A stretch of DNA of 63,102 nucleotides from Clostridia bacterium (GTDB taxonomy: Bacteria > Bacillota > Clostridia > Christensenellales > Borkfalkiaceae). A program made the translations under genes and the position numbers. The notes under the pieces are model-generated. The model was given only the letters and a program-made list of their open reading frames with translations, ran no database searches and had not been told where the DNA came from. Below, in pieces: positions 43,906-52,173 of this stretch (position 1 is its first letter; every line of letters starts with the position of its first letter). Location: positions 1 to 63,102 of the forward strand of contig JAGATP010000009.1 of the NCBI GenBank assembly GCA_017621155.1, in the 5' to 3' direction.

Positions 43906-44135
43906 CCTCTTCGTTTTCGCCGCTTTGAATTCCTTTTCAAACTCCCGTCGCCTGCTCCAAAAGAAGGGACACGCTTTTTGCGTGTCCCTTTCTTTTGCGG
44001 GTGACGGGCTTAAGGACACGCCGCATTCTCGGCGGGTTCGGGCAAGAAAACGAAACAGCTCCCTCCTGTTTTCTTCTTTCTCCCTCTTCGTTTTCGCCGC
44101 TTTGAATTCCTTTTCAAACTCCCGTCGCCTGCTCC
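43906..44135 (+). repeat. Right tRNA-tail repeats
   Basis: The end of a 177-bp unit (43906-43940) is followed by a tRNA-Gly tail copy (43941-43959), a full 177-bp unit and another tail copy (44118-44135, last base changed). It is nearly identical to 39424-39619 and on the same strand, bracketing the AT-rich GH3 cassette. Confidence 0.9.
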
Positions 44136-44430
44136 GCGTCGAAACGCGACTAGCTTCGCGATATCCTCGGACTTCCCTCAGATATCTGCTTTCCCGTCGG
44201 TTTCTCCTTTTCCCACAAAAATACTCCGTCTTTTTGTGGGAGCCCTATTTTTGCGGGCACCCAAAAGGGTGTCCTTGCTTTTTGCGTGGGCAGCGGGCTT
44301 AAGGACACGCCGCGTTCTCGGCGGGTTCGGGCAAGAAAACGAAACCGCTCACTTTTCCCTTCCTATCTCCTCCTTTTCGTTTTGCCGTCAAAGTTTGAAC
44401 GCTTTTGAAATGGATTGATTGAAATCTTTT
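44136..44430. repeat. Diverged partial repeat unit and hairpin
   Basis: 44285-44346 is a third, diverged copy of the middle of the 177-bp unit (GCGGGCTTAAGGACACGCCG through GGCAAGAAAACGAAACC). A TCCCACAAAAA/TTTTTGTGGGA hairpin lies at 44211-44241. No gene seen between 43631 and 44555. Confidence 0.65.
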
Positions 44431-44502
44431 GCATCTCTTTGCGCAACTTTTCAACGGACTACTTGATAACCGGTCAAAAACATCGCGCTTTCAATGCAAA
44501 AG

Positions 44503-44531
44503 ATGCGGACACTCTTTTTCAGTGTCCGCAT
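44503..44531. terminator. Terminator after the peptidase gene
   Basis: 11-bp perfect stem (44503-44513 with 44521-44531) with T-run and A-run flanks. Confidence 0.85.
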
Positions 44532-44555
44532 TTTTAATCGATCAAAATCTTAACG

Positions 44556-44990
44556 CTACTTTAATTTTAAAATCCGCTTTATCTTCTGTTTTACGGAAAA
44601 GAAGAACTTGCGGATGGAATACGTTTTCAGACTGCGCTCTGCATAGCGCTTCCATCGTTTGTCTGAAGGAAAGAGGTGTTCACCCTTCCGAATCCGCTCG
44701 ATCATCACGCCCAAAACGTCCTTTTCCTCGACGTATTCATCGATGTAAGTGTTGTCGCCCCGGATAAGATAGCCTCCTTCCTCAACTTTGATCACGCGAT
44801 GCAACAGGAGTTTCTCTTCCCGCACATAAAACGCGACGTCCGAAAGGGAAAGTCTGCCCTCCTTTTTCTCAATGACGGCAACATCCCCCTCCTTTAAGAA
44901 AGGATTCATGCTGTTTCCCGTCGTAGGAGAGAGCAAAATTCCCTCTTTATCCAAAAACTCTCGCTTTGTCAGTCCTTTCTCTCCCGGCAC
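44556..44990 (-). CDS. Small S24/S26-type peptidase-like protein
   Basis: About 144 residues from GTG 44990. The start is uncertain: an ORF from 45032 overlaps the upstream gene, and CTG 44972 is also possible. LSPTTGNSMNPFLKEGD is the Ser-containing motif of S24/S26 peptidases, and LLHRVIKVEEGGYLIRGDN the second box, where His follows the pattern of SipW-like signal peptidases. There is no membrane helix, and the C-terminus is basic. It directly follows a gene for a secreted protein (2 bp gap), which may be its substrate. Confidence 0.65.
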   Translation of the reverse strand: MPGEKGLTKREFLDKEGILLSPTTGNSMNPFLKEGDVAVIEKKEGRLSLSDVAFYVREEKLLLHRVIKVEEGGYLIRGDNTYIDEYVEEKDVLGVMIERIRKGEHLFPSDKRWKRYAERSLKTYSIRKFFFSVKQKIKRILKLK

Positions 44991-44992
44991 AC

Positions 44993-46453
44993 TCAACCCC
45001 AAAGGTAGATAGTTCCATCGATGTGATACCAATAATTTCCCGCTTCACTCGGCTGCGTCTCCGCATAGAAATACACCGTGCCTTCAAAGGAAGCAGCTCC
45101 TTCGATACCAGACCATTCCCCTTCCGATCCCCTGTAAAAGATCGTATGAACGCTTTGGAGCACCTCTTGCGCCACACTCGTCAAGGGATAACCTTCGTAT
45201 ACGGCGGGCAGCACCAACTCTCCCTCTGTTCCGATATAACCGACAACGACGCAGGAATCACCCGAAATAGAAAACTCCAGCCCGTCCGAGTAAAATTCCT
45301 TTCCGCAGGACAGACAAACGTCTCCGCTGTAAGCATGCGGCAATTTGGGAATCTCTTCATACGTCGTATAATCGCATCTTGTGCACGATTCGTAAGGCTT
45401 CCAGCCCGCTTCCGCACAAGAAGCGTCCTGTCCCGCGTGATTGACGATCTCATGTCCCTTTGCGGGAAGCTCCGTCCCCTCTTGCAAGATAGTGCCACAT
45501 ACCGAACAAACGACCTTGTTCGTCCAACCCGCCTCCGTGCAAGTCGCTTCCTTCCCTTCTTCTACGGATTCCGTATGCGGGAGCAACGGAAGTTCCTCGG
45601 TATAGCTGTCTCCGCAGGCACAAGTATAGCGCTTTTGTCCCGTTTGCGAGCAAGTCGCTTCCCGTTCCACCGTCTCGATATAGGCGTGTTCATGAGCCGC
45701 CGCTTGGAAAGAAGCGACCAGATTGACTGCCTCTGTCACGGGAAACGAATAAGTTTCGTCCTGCGAGACGGAAATCCCGTTCACCGTCCAACAGGAAAAG
45801 ATCTCCCCCTCTTTCGCTTCGGCACGAACGGTCGCCATAGCGTTTTCCACGTACAATCCGTAAGAGAATCCGTCCTCCAAGGCGCCGCCCTCTACGGTTA
45901 CCATATGATGTACGGCGGAAGCGAGGTCTTCCGTGCGATAGGAAAAGCGGAGCTGCGCCTCTCCTCCATAGGCGAGCATTGCCCTGCACAGCGCATCCTC
46001 TTCCGTTCCGCGCTTATTGTATGCATACATCGCAATGCTGTATTTATCCGTATTGCTGTAATAGTCCGTGCCGTTCCCTCGGATATAAGCCCTTGCATAT
46101 ACAGTGTCCGTCATTTGCTTTGCCGTAAGCTTTGTGTAGCGGAATACCGCATATTCCTTACCCTCAATACTGACAGTACCCAAACACTCCGAACGAGAAT
46201 CGGCAGTTTCTACCGTGTATGCCTCCTTACTGCTCGTATAGTAAAGCATGGAAATGTCCTCTTTCGCCCCGTTCGTATCTACATAATAGGTGATGTACAC
46301 GCTGTCCTTGAGGGAAAGCGATCTTCCTGCTATCTTCAAAAAAGGCTCTTCTTCTTCGGCAATTACGCCATAAGCGCAAAATGACATCAAAAGAAAAAAC
46401 GACAGAACAAGGACGACTCCCGCCAAAATCCTCTTCGCCGTTTGCATTTTCAT
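44993..46453 (-). CDS. Secreted surface protein with Cys-rich repeats
   Basis: 486 residues from the ATG at 46453 (GAGG 9 nt upstream). A signal peptide (ILAGVVLVLSFFLLMSFCAYG) is followed by a beta-rich N-terminal part (50-230). Three or four repeats of the ATCTEAGWTNKVVCSVCGT kind carry Cys-x2-Cys pairs and a closing GHE/LPH, then a C-terminal part with LPAVYEGYPLTSVAQEVL resembling BspA-type repeats. Such Cys-pair repeats are common in surface proteins of gut Clostridia. Function unknown; attachment probably non-covalent, as no LPXTG is seen. Confidence 0.75.
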   Translation of the reverse strand: MKMQTAKRILAGVVLVLSFFLLMSFCAYGVIAEEEEPFLKIAGRSLSLKDSVYITYYVDTNGAKEDISMLYYTSSKEAYTVETADSRSECLGTVSIEGKEYAVFRYTKLTAKQMTDTVYARAYIRGNGTDYYSNTDKYSIAMYAYNKRGTEEDALCRAMLAYGGEAQLRFSYRTEDLASAVHHMVTVEGGALEDGFSYGLYVENAMATVRAEAKEGEIFSCWTVNGISVSQDETYSFPVTEAVNLVASFQAAAHEHAYIETVEREATCSQTGQKRYTCACGDSYTEELPLLPHTESVEEGKEATCTEAGWTNKVVCSVCGTILQEGTELPAKGHEIVNHAGQDASCAEAGWKPYESCTRCDYTTYEEIPKLPHAYSGDVCLSCGKEFYSDGLEFSISGDSCVVVGYIGTEGELVLPAVYEGYPLTSVAQEVLQSVHTIFYRGSEGEWSGIEGAASFEGTVYFYAETQPSEAGNYWYHIDGTIYLWG

Positions 46454-46604
46454 ATCTATTTTCCTCTTTGCTTTTTTCTTTATTCTATCACAAACTTCTT
46501 TCCATTTCAACTATTTACATTGCAAAAGTACAAAAATTTTATAAAAAAATCCTTTTTTTATTTTACGATATTTCTTACCCTGAAATTTTAATCTTTTTAA
46601 GAAA

Positions 46605-46766
46605 TCAAGCAAAAAATGTTAGATCAAAAATAGAAAAAATATTAGGATAAAACCGGTCGTAGTCCGGATCGGCGCTCATTTCCTGCATGGTATAGATCGC
46701 ATATATGTAAGGCAAGAGCTCAAGGATATTATCGCACATTATTCCGTTTCTGTCAAGAGTATAATC
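46605..46766 (-). pseudogene. Last remnant of the Rhs tip array
   Basis: DYTLDRNGIMCDNILELLPY and IYAIYTMQEMSADPDYD, the common end of the Rhs core, run straight into FYPNIFSIFDLTFFA and a stop. The ILGDPFS lead-in is missing and there is no start codon or toxin domain. Confidence 0.8.
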
Positions 46767-46818
46767 TAAAACTACTTGTTGTTTAAATTCGTATATTACA
46801 AAACCTTAGGAATAAAAC

Positions 46819-46841
46819 CGCAGGGTTGAAATAACCCTGCG
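46819..46841 (-). terminator. Terminator of module-5 immunity gene
   Basis: CGCAGGGTT pairs with AACCCTGCG, followed by A/T-rich sequence. Confidence 0.75.
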
Positions 46842-46873
46842 AAAATGCTAGATTAAATTTTAATATTTTAGAA

Positions 46874-47404
46874 TTAAATAAATTGAAACCAATTTTGTAA
46901 CTGCAAAGGGATTCCTTTTAAATTTAAATAAATTGCCAATAGCTGCTGATTATTTATCACTGCAATTATGCCCTCGGTAAATTCAATAGCGCATCCATCC
47001 CTGTCTTTCATTCCTATACACATAATTTGTTTTTCTCTATCATAATAAACTTTGTCTTCAAAAGGAAGATAATGACACCCCGAGGAATACATTAATTCAT
47101 CATTACTCTTAAAGAATACCTCTCCTCTTTTACTTGTGGGTAAACATAATACGCTTTCTTGAAATCTTAGTTTAGCCAACAGGCTTTGATATTTTACACA
47201 TTTTCCTGTAGAACTATCCGCCATTAATTCAAATCTCCAATTACCCCCTAATAGAATCGAAAAATCCCCTCCCGACTTATTATACAACAATGATTTGTCT
47301 TCAGCCAAATAAAAATAATGCAATTTATTTTTTTGAGATTGTTTCTTATTAATTGTATACTCAAATCTCATATCTTTAAGGGTACATTCACTTCCTTTTT
47401 CCAT
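46874..47404 (-). CDS. Putative immunity protein, module 5
   Basis: 176 residues, soluble, beta-rich in look, no family recognised. AGGAGG lies 5-6 nt before the ATG. It follows the broken tip at 47414-47752 with about 10 bp between, the place immunity genes take in Rhs loci. It ends with its own terminator. The role is inferred from position only. Confidence 0.55.
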   Translation of the reverse strand: MEKGSECTLKDMRFEYTINKKQSQKNKLHYFYLAEDKSLLYNKSGGDFSILLGGNWRFELMADSSTGKCVKYQSLLAKLRFQESVLCLPTSKRGEVFFKSNDELMYSSGCHYLPFEDKVYYDREKQIMCIGMKDRDGCAIEFTEGIIAVINNQQLLAIYLNLKGIPLQLQNWFQFI

Positions 47405-47413
47405 TCTATCCTC

Positions 47414-47752
47414 CTAAAAACCGTGTCCCCAATACCAAACTAACTTTTCGACTATGTTTACACCTAATCTCCATAATTTTTCCTTGCCATTAACTGAGCC
47501 TCAAGCACTAAAAACATATCCAAATACATCTTTGACAGCATTTATTCCGGTTATTAAATACCCTATACCTTTCCCAAAAACCAACCAATCCCACCATGAT
47601 TTGTTTTCTTTGGAAGCATACATCGGATCGGCACTTAGCTCCTGCATGGTATAGATCGCATACATATAAGGTAAAAGCTCAAGGATATTATCGCACATTA
47701 TTCCGTTTCTGTCAAGAGTATAATCGGAAAATGGATCACCCAAAATGAACAA
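47414..47752 (-). pseudogene. Orphan Rhs tip, module 5, with an in-frame stop
   Basis: Begins with the core-end repeat (FILGDPFSDYTLDRNG), then SKENKSWWDWLVFGKGIGYLITG, similar to the start of the module-2 tip, then TGA at 47501. The same frame continues GSVNGKEKLWRLGVNIVEK to a stop at 47414, so one nonsense change or a deletion broke it. The only start is TTG without a ribosome site. Confidence 0.7.
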
Positions 47753-47756
47753 AGAA

Positions 47757-47799
47757 AAACGGCGGATTAGGGCCTCTTACGAGGCTTAACCTGCCGTTT
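47757..47799 (-). terminator. Two-arm terminator after module-4 immunity gene
   Basis: Outer stem AAACGGC/GCCGTTT encloses an inner stem GCCTC/GAGGC; a T-run follows on the minus strand. The same element recurs at 49158, 51558 and 52645. Confidence 0.8.
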
Positions 47800-47834
47800 C
47801 CTGTTTCAAAGATGAAATGGAATACCCTGCCTAG

Positions 47835-48428
47835 CTATTTTTGGTTTTCACTCTTTTGCTTTGCTTCCTTGCTCTTTCTTCGCCGTTTCTTTTTGGGAAG
47901 TCGCAACAGCATCACCTGATCATACTTCGGAGAGTATAGAATATCAATGATCCTTCCCGCATAGAGATCGTACGACCTTTCAAAGCCTCCCTCCGTCATC
48001 TCCTTTCCTTCTTTTCTCCTCCCGCTGTACATCGTCCGCCGTTTTCCGTCGTAGCGAAACCTCACCAAGATCTTATAGCCAGTGGCGCTATATCGTCCAA
48101 ATTTCCGCGAGCTCATCATCGAACACTTTGCCTCTAAACGAACGGCATCTTGTAACCATAGCTTTATTTTTTGATTCAAGCGATATCCTCGGATCAAATA
48201 ATAGCATGAACTTGATGTAGGAAGTAAGGTGAATACAAAAAAGCCAATCATTGCCATAATGTCTTCATCTGTGTCGAGCGGCATGATACCGCAAAAAGGA
48301 AAAAAACTTAAAACAATTCCCAAAATCAACATAAGCCATAAAAGAACTACACCAGGCGTCGAAATACGTTCGCCGTATTCCAAAGAAGCGGCAATATCCT
48401 TTTTGGTATAAATTACTTTTTTATCCAT
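47835..48428 (-). CDS. Membrane immunity-like protein, module 4 (family A)
   Basis: 197 residues with two N-terminal helices (VVLLWLMLILGIVLSFFPFCG and a second near 75-95), then YRLNQKIKLWLQDAVRLEAKC and the closing YAGRIIDILYSPKYDQVMLLRLPKK. Two more copies occur at 49265-49771 and 51667-52173. The layout resembles DUF3592-type membrane proteins. A basic C-terminal extension is special to this copy. It overlaps the tip gene at 48413-49153 by 16 bp, the usual toxin-immunity coupling. Confidence 0.65.
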   Translation of the reverse strand: MDKKVIYTKKDIAASLEYGERISTPGVVLLWLMLILGIVLSFFPFCGIMPLDTDEDIMAMIGFFVFTLLPTSSSCYYLIRGYRLNQKIKLWLQDAVRLEAKCSMMSSRKFGRYSATGYKILVRFRYDGKRRTMYSGRRKEGKEMTEGGFERSYDLYAGRIIDILYSPKYDQVMLLRLPKKKRRRKSKEAKQKSENQK

Positions 48429-49153
48429 TTAAAGACCCTCTGCAAAATAGAATGCAACCAATCTAAGAGCAATCCGTTTCCACCTTCGGTAGTATTCTCT
48501 TCCATCGTAGGATCATAACCGAATGAATAATTTGCCACTTCGTTTGCTATCATTCCTCCAGCTAGCGCGCCGATCGTTTTGGCAGTAAATCCCAGAACAG
48601 ACGCAATGGTTTTTGCTCCTCCCAAATAAGCAAACAGACTGCCTATCGATCTTCCGTCTACTGTCATCTTAGCCAACAAATTCCCATACCATGATCCATA
48701 ATACTCCATAAACGATCCTGCTATTGTTGAAAACATTCCACTGATAAGACCGATTGCTGCACCGATACCTCCGGAAATCAATAGTTTTAGGGGATCTATC
48801 GCTTTGATCTTCCAGTTATTCGATACTCCTTGTGCGATAAAACTTGCTCCTGCGGCAGATAGAAATCCTGTTCCGAATCCGAAAAGCAAACCTGCAAATG
48901 TTGACCAAGCAGGAGGCAAAATAACAGCAACCGCACAAAGGGCAATTGCAAACAACGATGCAACTATGAATACCCAACCTGCATTTCTTTCCAACCACGT
49001 TTGATTTGCCACAATATCATAGTCCGGATCGGCACTTAGCTCCTGCATGGTATAGATTGCATACATGTAAGGCAAGAGCTCAAGGATATTATCGCACATT
49101 ATTCCGTTTCTGTCAAGAGTGTAATCGGAAAATGGATCGCCCAAAATGGACAA
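48413..49153 (-). CDS. Orphan Rhs tip, module 4: membrane-active toxin candidate
   Basis: 246 codons from TTG 49153, with no ribosome site, so probably not translated where it stands. The first 35 residues are the core-end repeat. The rest is dominated by Gly/Ala-rich hydrophobic segments (GLLFGFGTGFLSAAGASFIAQG, then GGIGAAIGLISGMFSTIAGS and GFTAKTIGALAGGMIANEVANYSFGYDP), ending LLLDWLHSILQRVFKWIKK. This suggests a pore-forming or membrane-inserting tip. It is the only intact member of a type that is decayed in modules 1 and 3. Confidence 0.7.
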   Translation of the reverse strand: MSILGDPFSDYTLDRNGIMCDNILELLPYMYAIYTMQELSADPDYDIVANQTWLERNAGWVFIVASLFAIALCAVAVILPPAWSTFAGLLFGFGTGFLSAAGASFIAQGVSNNWKIKAIDPLKLLISGGIGAAIGLISGMFSTIAGSFMEYYGSWYGNLLAKMTVDGRSIGSLFAYLGGAKTIASVLGFTAKTIGALAGGMIANEVANYSFGYDPTMEENTTEGGNGLLLDWLHSILQRVFKWIKK

Positions 49154-49157
49154 AGAA

Positions 49158-49200
49158 AAACGGCGGATTAGAGCCTCTTATGAGGCTTAACCTGCCGTTT
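49158..49200 (-). terminator. Two-arm terminator after module-3 immunity gene
   Basis: Same structure as at 47757; inner stem AGCCTC/GAGGCT intact. Confidence 0.8.
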
Positions 49201-49264
49201 CCTGTTTCAAAGATGGAATGAAATACCCTGCTTAACTATTTCTTTTTTCACCTCTTTGATTTTT

Positions 49265-49771
49265 TTACTTTCTCTTTTTAGGAAGTCGCAACATCATGAC
49301 CTGATCATACTTTGGGGAATAAAGAATATCCACAACCCGCCCTGCATAGTTTTTGTAAACCAATCCAAAACCACTCGCCGTTCGTTGATTGCCATCATAG
49401 CAAAAACTTACCGTGATTTCAATGCCAGCGCCGGCATATGCTCCTCCCCTTGCACCTAACTCCGAACACTTTGCTTCTAAGCGCACAGCATCTTGTAACC
49501 ATAGCTTTATTTTTTGATTCAGGCGATATTCACGGAATAAAAAATAGCCTGGGAATAACATAACAAAAATAGAGAGATAGATAAAACAACGTATTGGATT
49601 AATGGATTCATCCGTATCAAACGAAATGATACCGCAAAAAGGAAGAACTCCCAAAAAAATCCCCACAATCAGAATAATCCATGCAATGATTACTCCCAAC
49701 GTCGAAATACGTGGCCCGTATTCCAAAGAAATAGTGATATCTTTTACGGTATAAATTACGCTTTTATCCAT
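49265..49771 (-). CDS. Membrane immunity-like protein, module 3 (family A)
   Basis: 168 residues, paralogue of the proteins at 47835 and 51667: DVSLEYG-like start (ITISLEYGPRIST), two helices, YRLNQKIKLWLQDAVRLEAKC and a YAGRVVDILYSPKYDQVMMLR end. GAGGAGGG precedes the ATG. Intact although the tip gene before it is decayed. Confidence 0.65.
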   Translation of the reverse strand: MDKSVIYTVKDITISLEYGPRISTLGVIIAWIILIVGIFLGVLPFCGIISFDTDESINPIRCFIYLSIFVMLFPGYFLFREYRLNQKIKLWLQDAVRLEAKCSELGARGGAYAGAGIEITVSFCYDGNQRTASGFGLVYKNYAGRVVDILYSPKYDQVMMLRLPKKRK

Positions 49772-50346
49772 TTAAACACCCTCCTCAAAGTTTTAAGTAA
49801 CCAATCTAAAAACGCTATTTCCACTTTCTGTCATAAGATTAGAACTGAATAGATGATTTGACACATCGTTTCCCATTATCCCTTCGGCTAACATACCGAT
49901 CGTCTCAGCAATATGTTTTAGAACGGACGCAATAAGAAAGATAGAATTCCTGCTCCGGTTGCAAATGCAATTCTAGGTATCATAGGGATCAGCATAGAGG
50001 TCATAATTACCCCACCAACTATACAAATAACAGCGGCTGCAATCAAGGCAACTATTCCAATCCACACCCACCAATTCACCTCGTGACTGAGAATATAATC
50101 GGGATCGGCGCTTAGTTCCTGCGTGGTATAGATCGCATACATATAGGGTAAGAGCTCAAGAATATTATCGCACATTATTCCGTTTCTGTCAAGAGTGTAA
50201 TCGGAAAATGGATCGCCCAAAATGGAAGAAACCGATTTTGCATTCAGGAAGCTTCCCGTTTCGGGGTCATAATAGCTTCCCTCTATGTAGTAGAAGCCCG
50301 TCTCTGCGTCATAGTGGTGTCCCTTCCAACAAACCAGAGGAGACAC
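49772..50346 (-). pseudogene. Orphan Rhs tip, module 3, frameshifted and shortened
   Basis: Keeps a longer piece of Rhs core (WKGHHYDAETGFYYIEGSY and YDPETGSFLNAKSVSSILG) than the other modules, then the repeat, then WWVWIGIVALIAAAVICIVGG and a premature end at 49918. In another frame the sequence goes on IAETIGMLAEGIMGNDVSNHL and, after a second shift, LDWLLKTLRRVFKWIK, homologous to the end of the module-4 tip. So it is a decayed copy of that toxin type. Confidence 0.75.
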
Positions 50347-50477
50347 CGCTCAGTGCCTTTATTCTTTACTTTCTGTAGCAAAAAGTCTGATTCTTTCGAC
50401 TATAGCCTCTTCATACATTTTTTACAATTATAGAAACAACGCAATTTCTTGCTATAACAATCACAAGCTATAAAGTT

Positions 50478-50519
50478 AAACGGCAAAGCATAAACCTAAA
50501 AGGATATACCTTGCCGTTT
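50478..50519 (-). terminator. Terminator of module-2 immunity gene
   Basis: AAACGGCAA pairs with TTGCCGTTT across a long loop, T-run on the minus strand. The outer stem resembles the two-arm elements but the inner stem is absent. Confidence 0.7.
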
Positions 50520-50585
50520 TTCAACTTTTTGATACTGTTTATTTAAATGAGAATTTAATTATCCATACGATATATTTTAGATACG

Positions 50586-50852
50586 TTAACGTTTTATATT
50601 CCAAATAGAGAACCTATCTATTAGATTATCTAATTCAATTCCTATTGAATTAGGCTCATCATTGGGAAGTAATCCTATTTTGATGAAACAATCTGCAATA
50701 CAATTTTGGATATAATCTAAATTTTCTTCTTCGTCATTTTTAATAATAATAAAATTGTCCTCAACTTCAAAACATCTTTGTTTTTTTTCTTCATCAAAAC
50801 TTAAAATGAGCAATTCTAATTCTCTTCTGTTAAGCTGTATCCTAAGCATAAT
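50586..50852 (-). CDS. Putative immunity protein, module 2
   Basis: 88 residues from ATG 50852 (MLRIQLNRRELELLILSFDEEK); an in-frame ATG at 50870 is possible. GGAGGT lies 14 nt upstream, rather far. A small acidic protein, fit to cap a basic nuclease tip. It overlaps the 3' end of the tip gene by about 37 bp. No named family recognised. Confidence 0.6.
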   Translation of the reverse strand: MMLRIQLNRRELELLILSFDEEKKQRCFEVEDNFIIIKNDEEENLDYIQNCIADCFIKIGLLPNDEPNSIGIELDNLIDRFSIWNIKR

Positions 50853-51553
50853 AATATTAAATACCTCCATGCCGAGCTGTTTTTTGCCCAAGTTGTTATT
50901 ACTTTTCCCACTTCATTTAAAACTACAACCGCATTCTTACCAATAAATTTTATTCCTCCATTAGACTGAGTCACAATCTCTAATGGCTTTCTTACGGTTT
51001 CTTGCATAGCTCTAGCATTTACACCATGCCCCTCTCTAGCTAAAGTTCTTTCCAATCCATGTTTAGTAAATCCTTTAATTGGGCTTGTTAATTGGTAAAT
51101 CCCACAAATTATAGTCCCTACAGTTGCAATTCCCCCTACGATACCACCATAAATATTAAATGCATTTTCATTTCCAATAAATATCGTGTCTCGTACAAAA
51201 TTATAACTAGTTCCAGCTTCTATCATTGTAGCGATACCATTTATACCAGTTAAAATTCCTGCACCCAAAGTAATACCTGCTATTATACCTAAAAGCAAAG
51301 GTGTAGCGGCACCAAACATTGCTACTGAAACCGATATCGCGGCAATAGCTGTTAGTACCCAACTAAGTCCTTTCCAGAAAGTACCCCAATCCCACCATGA
51401 TTTGTTCTCTTTGGAATCATAGTTCGGATCGGCACTTAGCTCCTGCATGGTATAGATCGCATACATGTAGGGTAAAAGCGCAAGGATATTATCGCACATT
51501 ATTCCGTTTCTGTCAAGAGTATAATCGGAAAATGGATCGCCCAAAATGGACAA
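50816..51553 (-). CDS. Orphan Rhs tip, module 2: RNase-like toxin candidate
   Basis: 245 codons from TTG 51553, with no ribosome site. After the core-end repeat come SKENKSWWDW and a hydrophobic linker (70-150). The C-terminal domain has FTKHGLERTLAREGHG, then IKFIGKNAVVVLNEVGKVITTW. A His-x2-x-Arg helix followed by beta-strands ending GKVITTW is the look of BECR-fold RNase tips (colicin D/RelE-like) in polymorphic toxins. Family placement is inference; residues after ITTW may be affected by an extension into the immunity gene. Confidence 0.7.
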   Translation of the reverse strand: MSILGDPFSDYTLDRNGIMCDNILALLPYMYAIYTMQELSADPNYDSKENKSWWDWGTFWKGLSWVLTAIAAISVSVAMFGAATPLLLGIIAGITLGAGILTGINGIATMIEAGTSYNFVRDTIFIGNENAFNIYGGIVGGIATVGTIICGIYQLTSPIKGFTKHGLERTLAREGHGVNARAMQETVRKPLEIVTQSNGGIKFIGKNAVVVLNEVGKVITTWAKNSSAWRYLILLCLGYSLTEEN

Positions 51554-51557
51554 AGAA

Positions 51558-51600
51558 AAACGGCGGATTAGAGCCTCTTATGAGGCTTCACCTGCCGTTT
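51558..51600 (-). terminator. Two-arm terminator after module-1 immunity gene
   Basis: Same structure as at 47757 and 49158. Confidence 0.8.
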
Positions 51601-51666
51601 CCTGTTTCAAAGATGAAATGAAAAACTCCGCTTAACTATTTCGTTTTTCACCGCTTTGCTTTGTTT

Positions 51667-52173
51667 TTACTTCCTCTTTTTGGGAAGGCGCAACATCATG
51701 ACCTGATCATACTTCGGAGAATAAAGAATATCCACAACCCGCCCTGCATAGTTTTTGTAGACCAATCCAAAGCCGTCCGCCGTCCGTTGCTTGTCGTCAT
51801 AACAAAACGTTACCGTGACATTATAGCCGGTGCCGGCATTCGTTCCTCTCCATGAGCCCATCTTCGAACACTGTGCCTCTAAGCGAACGGCATCTTGTAG
51901 CCATAAGTCTATTTTTTGATTCAAGCGATATTCTCGGACTAGAAAATAGCCCGCGAATAACATAATAAAAGCAGAGAGAAAGATAAGACAAAGTATTGGA
52001 TTAATGGATTCATCCGTGTCGAATGGAATGATACCGCAAAAAGGAAAAACATCTAAAAAAATTCCCACAATCAGAATCATCCATGCAATGATTACTCCCA
52101 ACGTCGAAATACGTGGCCCGTATTCCAAAGAAATCGTGACATCTTTTACAGTATAAGTTATGTTTTTATCCAT
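51667..52173 (-). CDS. Membrane immunity-like protein, module 1 (family A)
   Basis: 168 residues, close paralogue of 49265-49771 (identical lay-out; CSKMGSWRGTNAGTGYNVTV in the middle is the most divergent part). AAGGAG lies about 10 nt before the ATG. It stands after a decayed tip, so protection outlives the toxin. Confidence 0.65.
   Translation of the reverse strand: MDKNITYTVKDVTISLEYGPRISTLGVIIAWMILIVGIFLDVFPFCGIIPFDTDESINPILCLIFLSAFIMLFAGYFLVREYRLNQKIDLWLQDAVRLEAQCSKMGSWRGTNAGTGYNVTVTFCYDDKQRTADGFGLVYKNYAGRVVDILYSPKYDQVMMLRLPKKRK

Noticed and set aside
44136..44210. Possible third tRNA around GCGTCGAAACGCGAC
   Set aside because: No cloverleaf, no anticodon arm and no T-loop consensus could be drawn.
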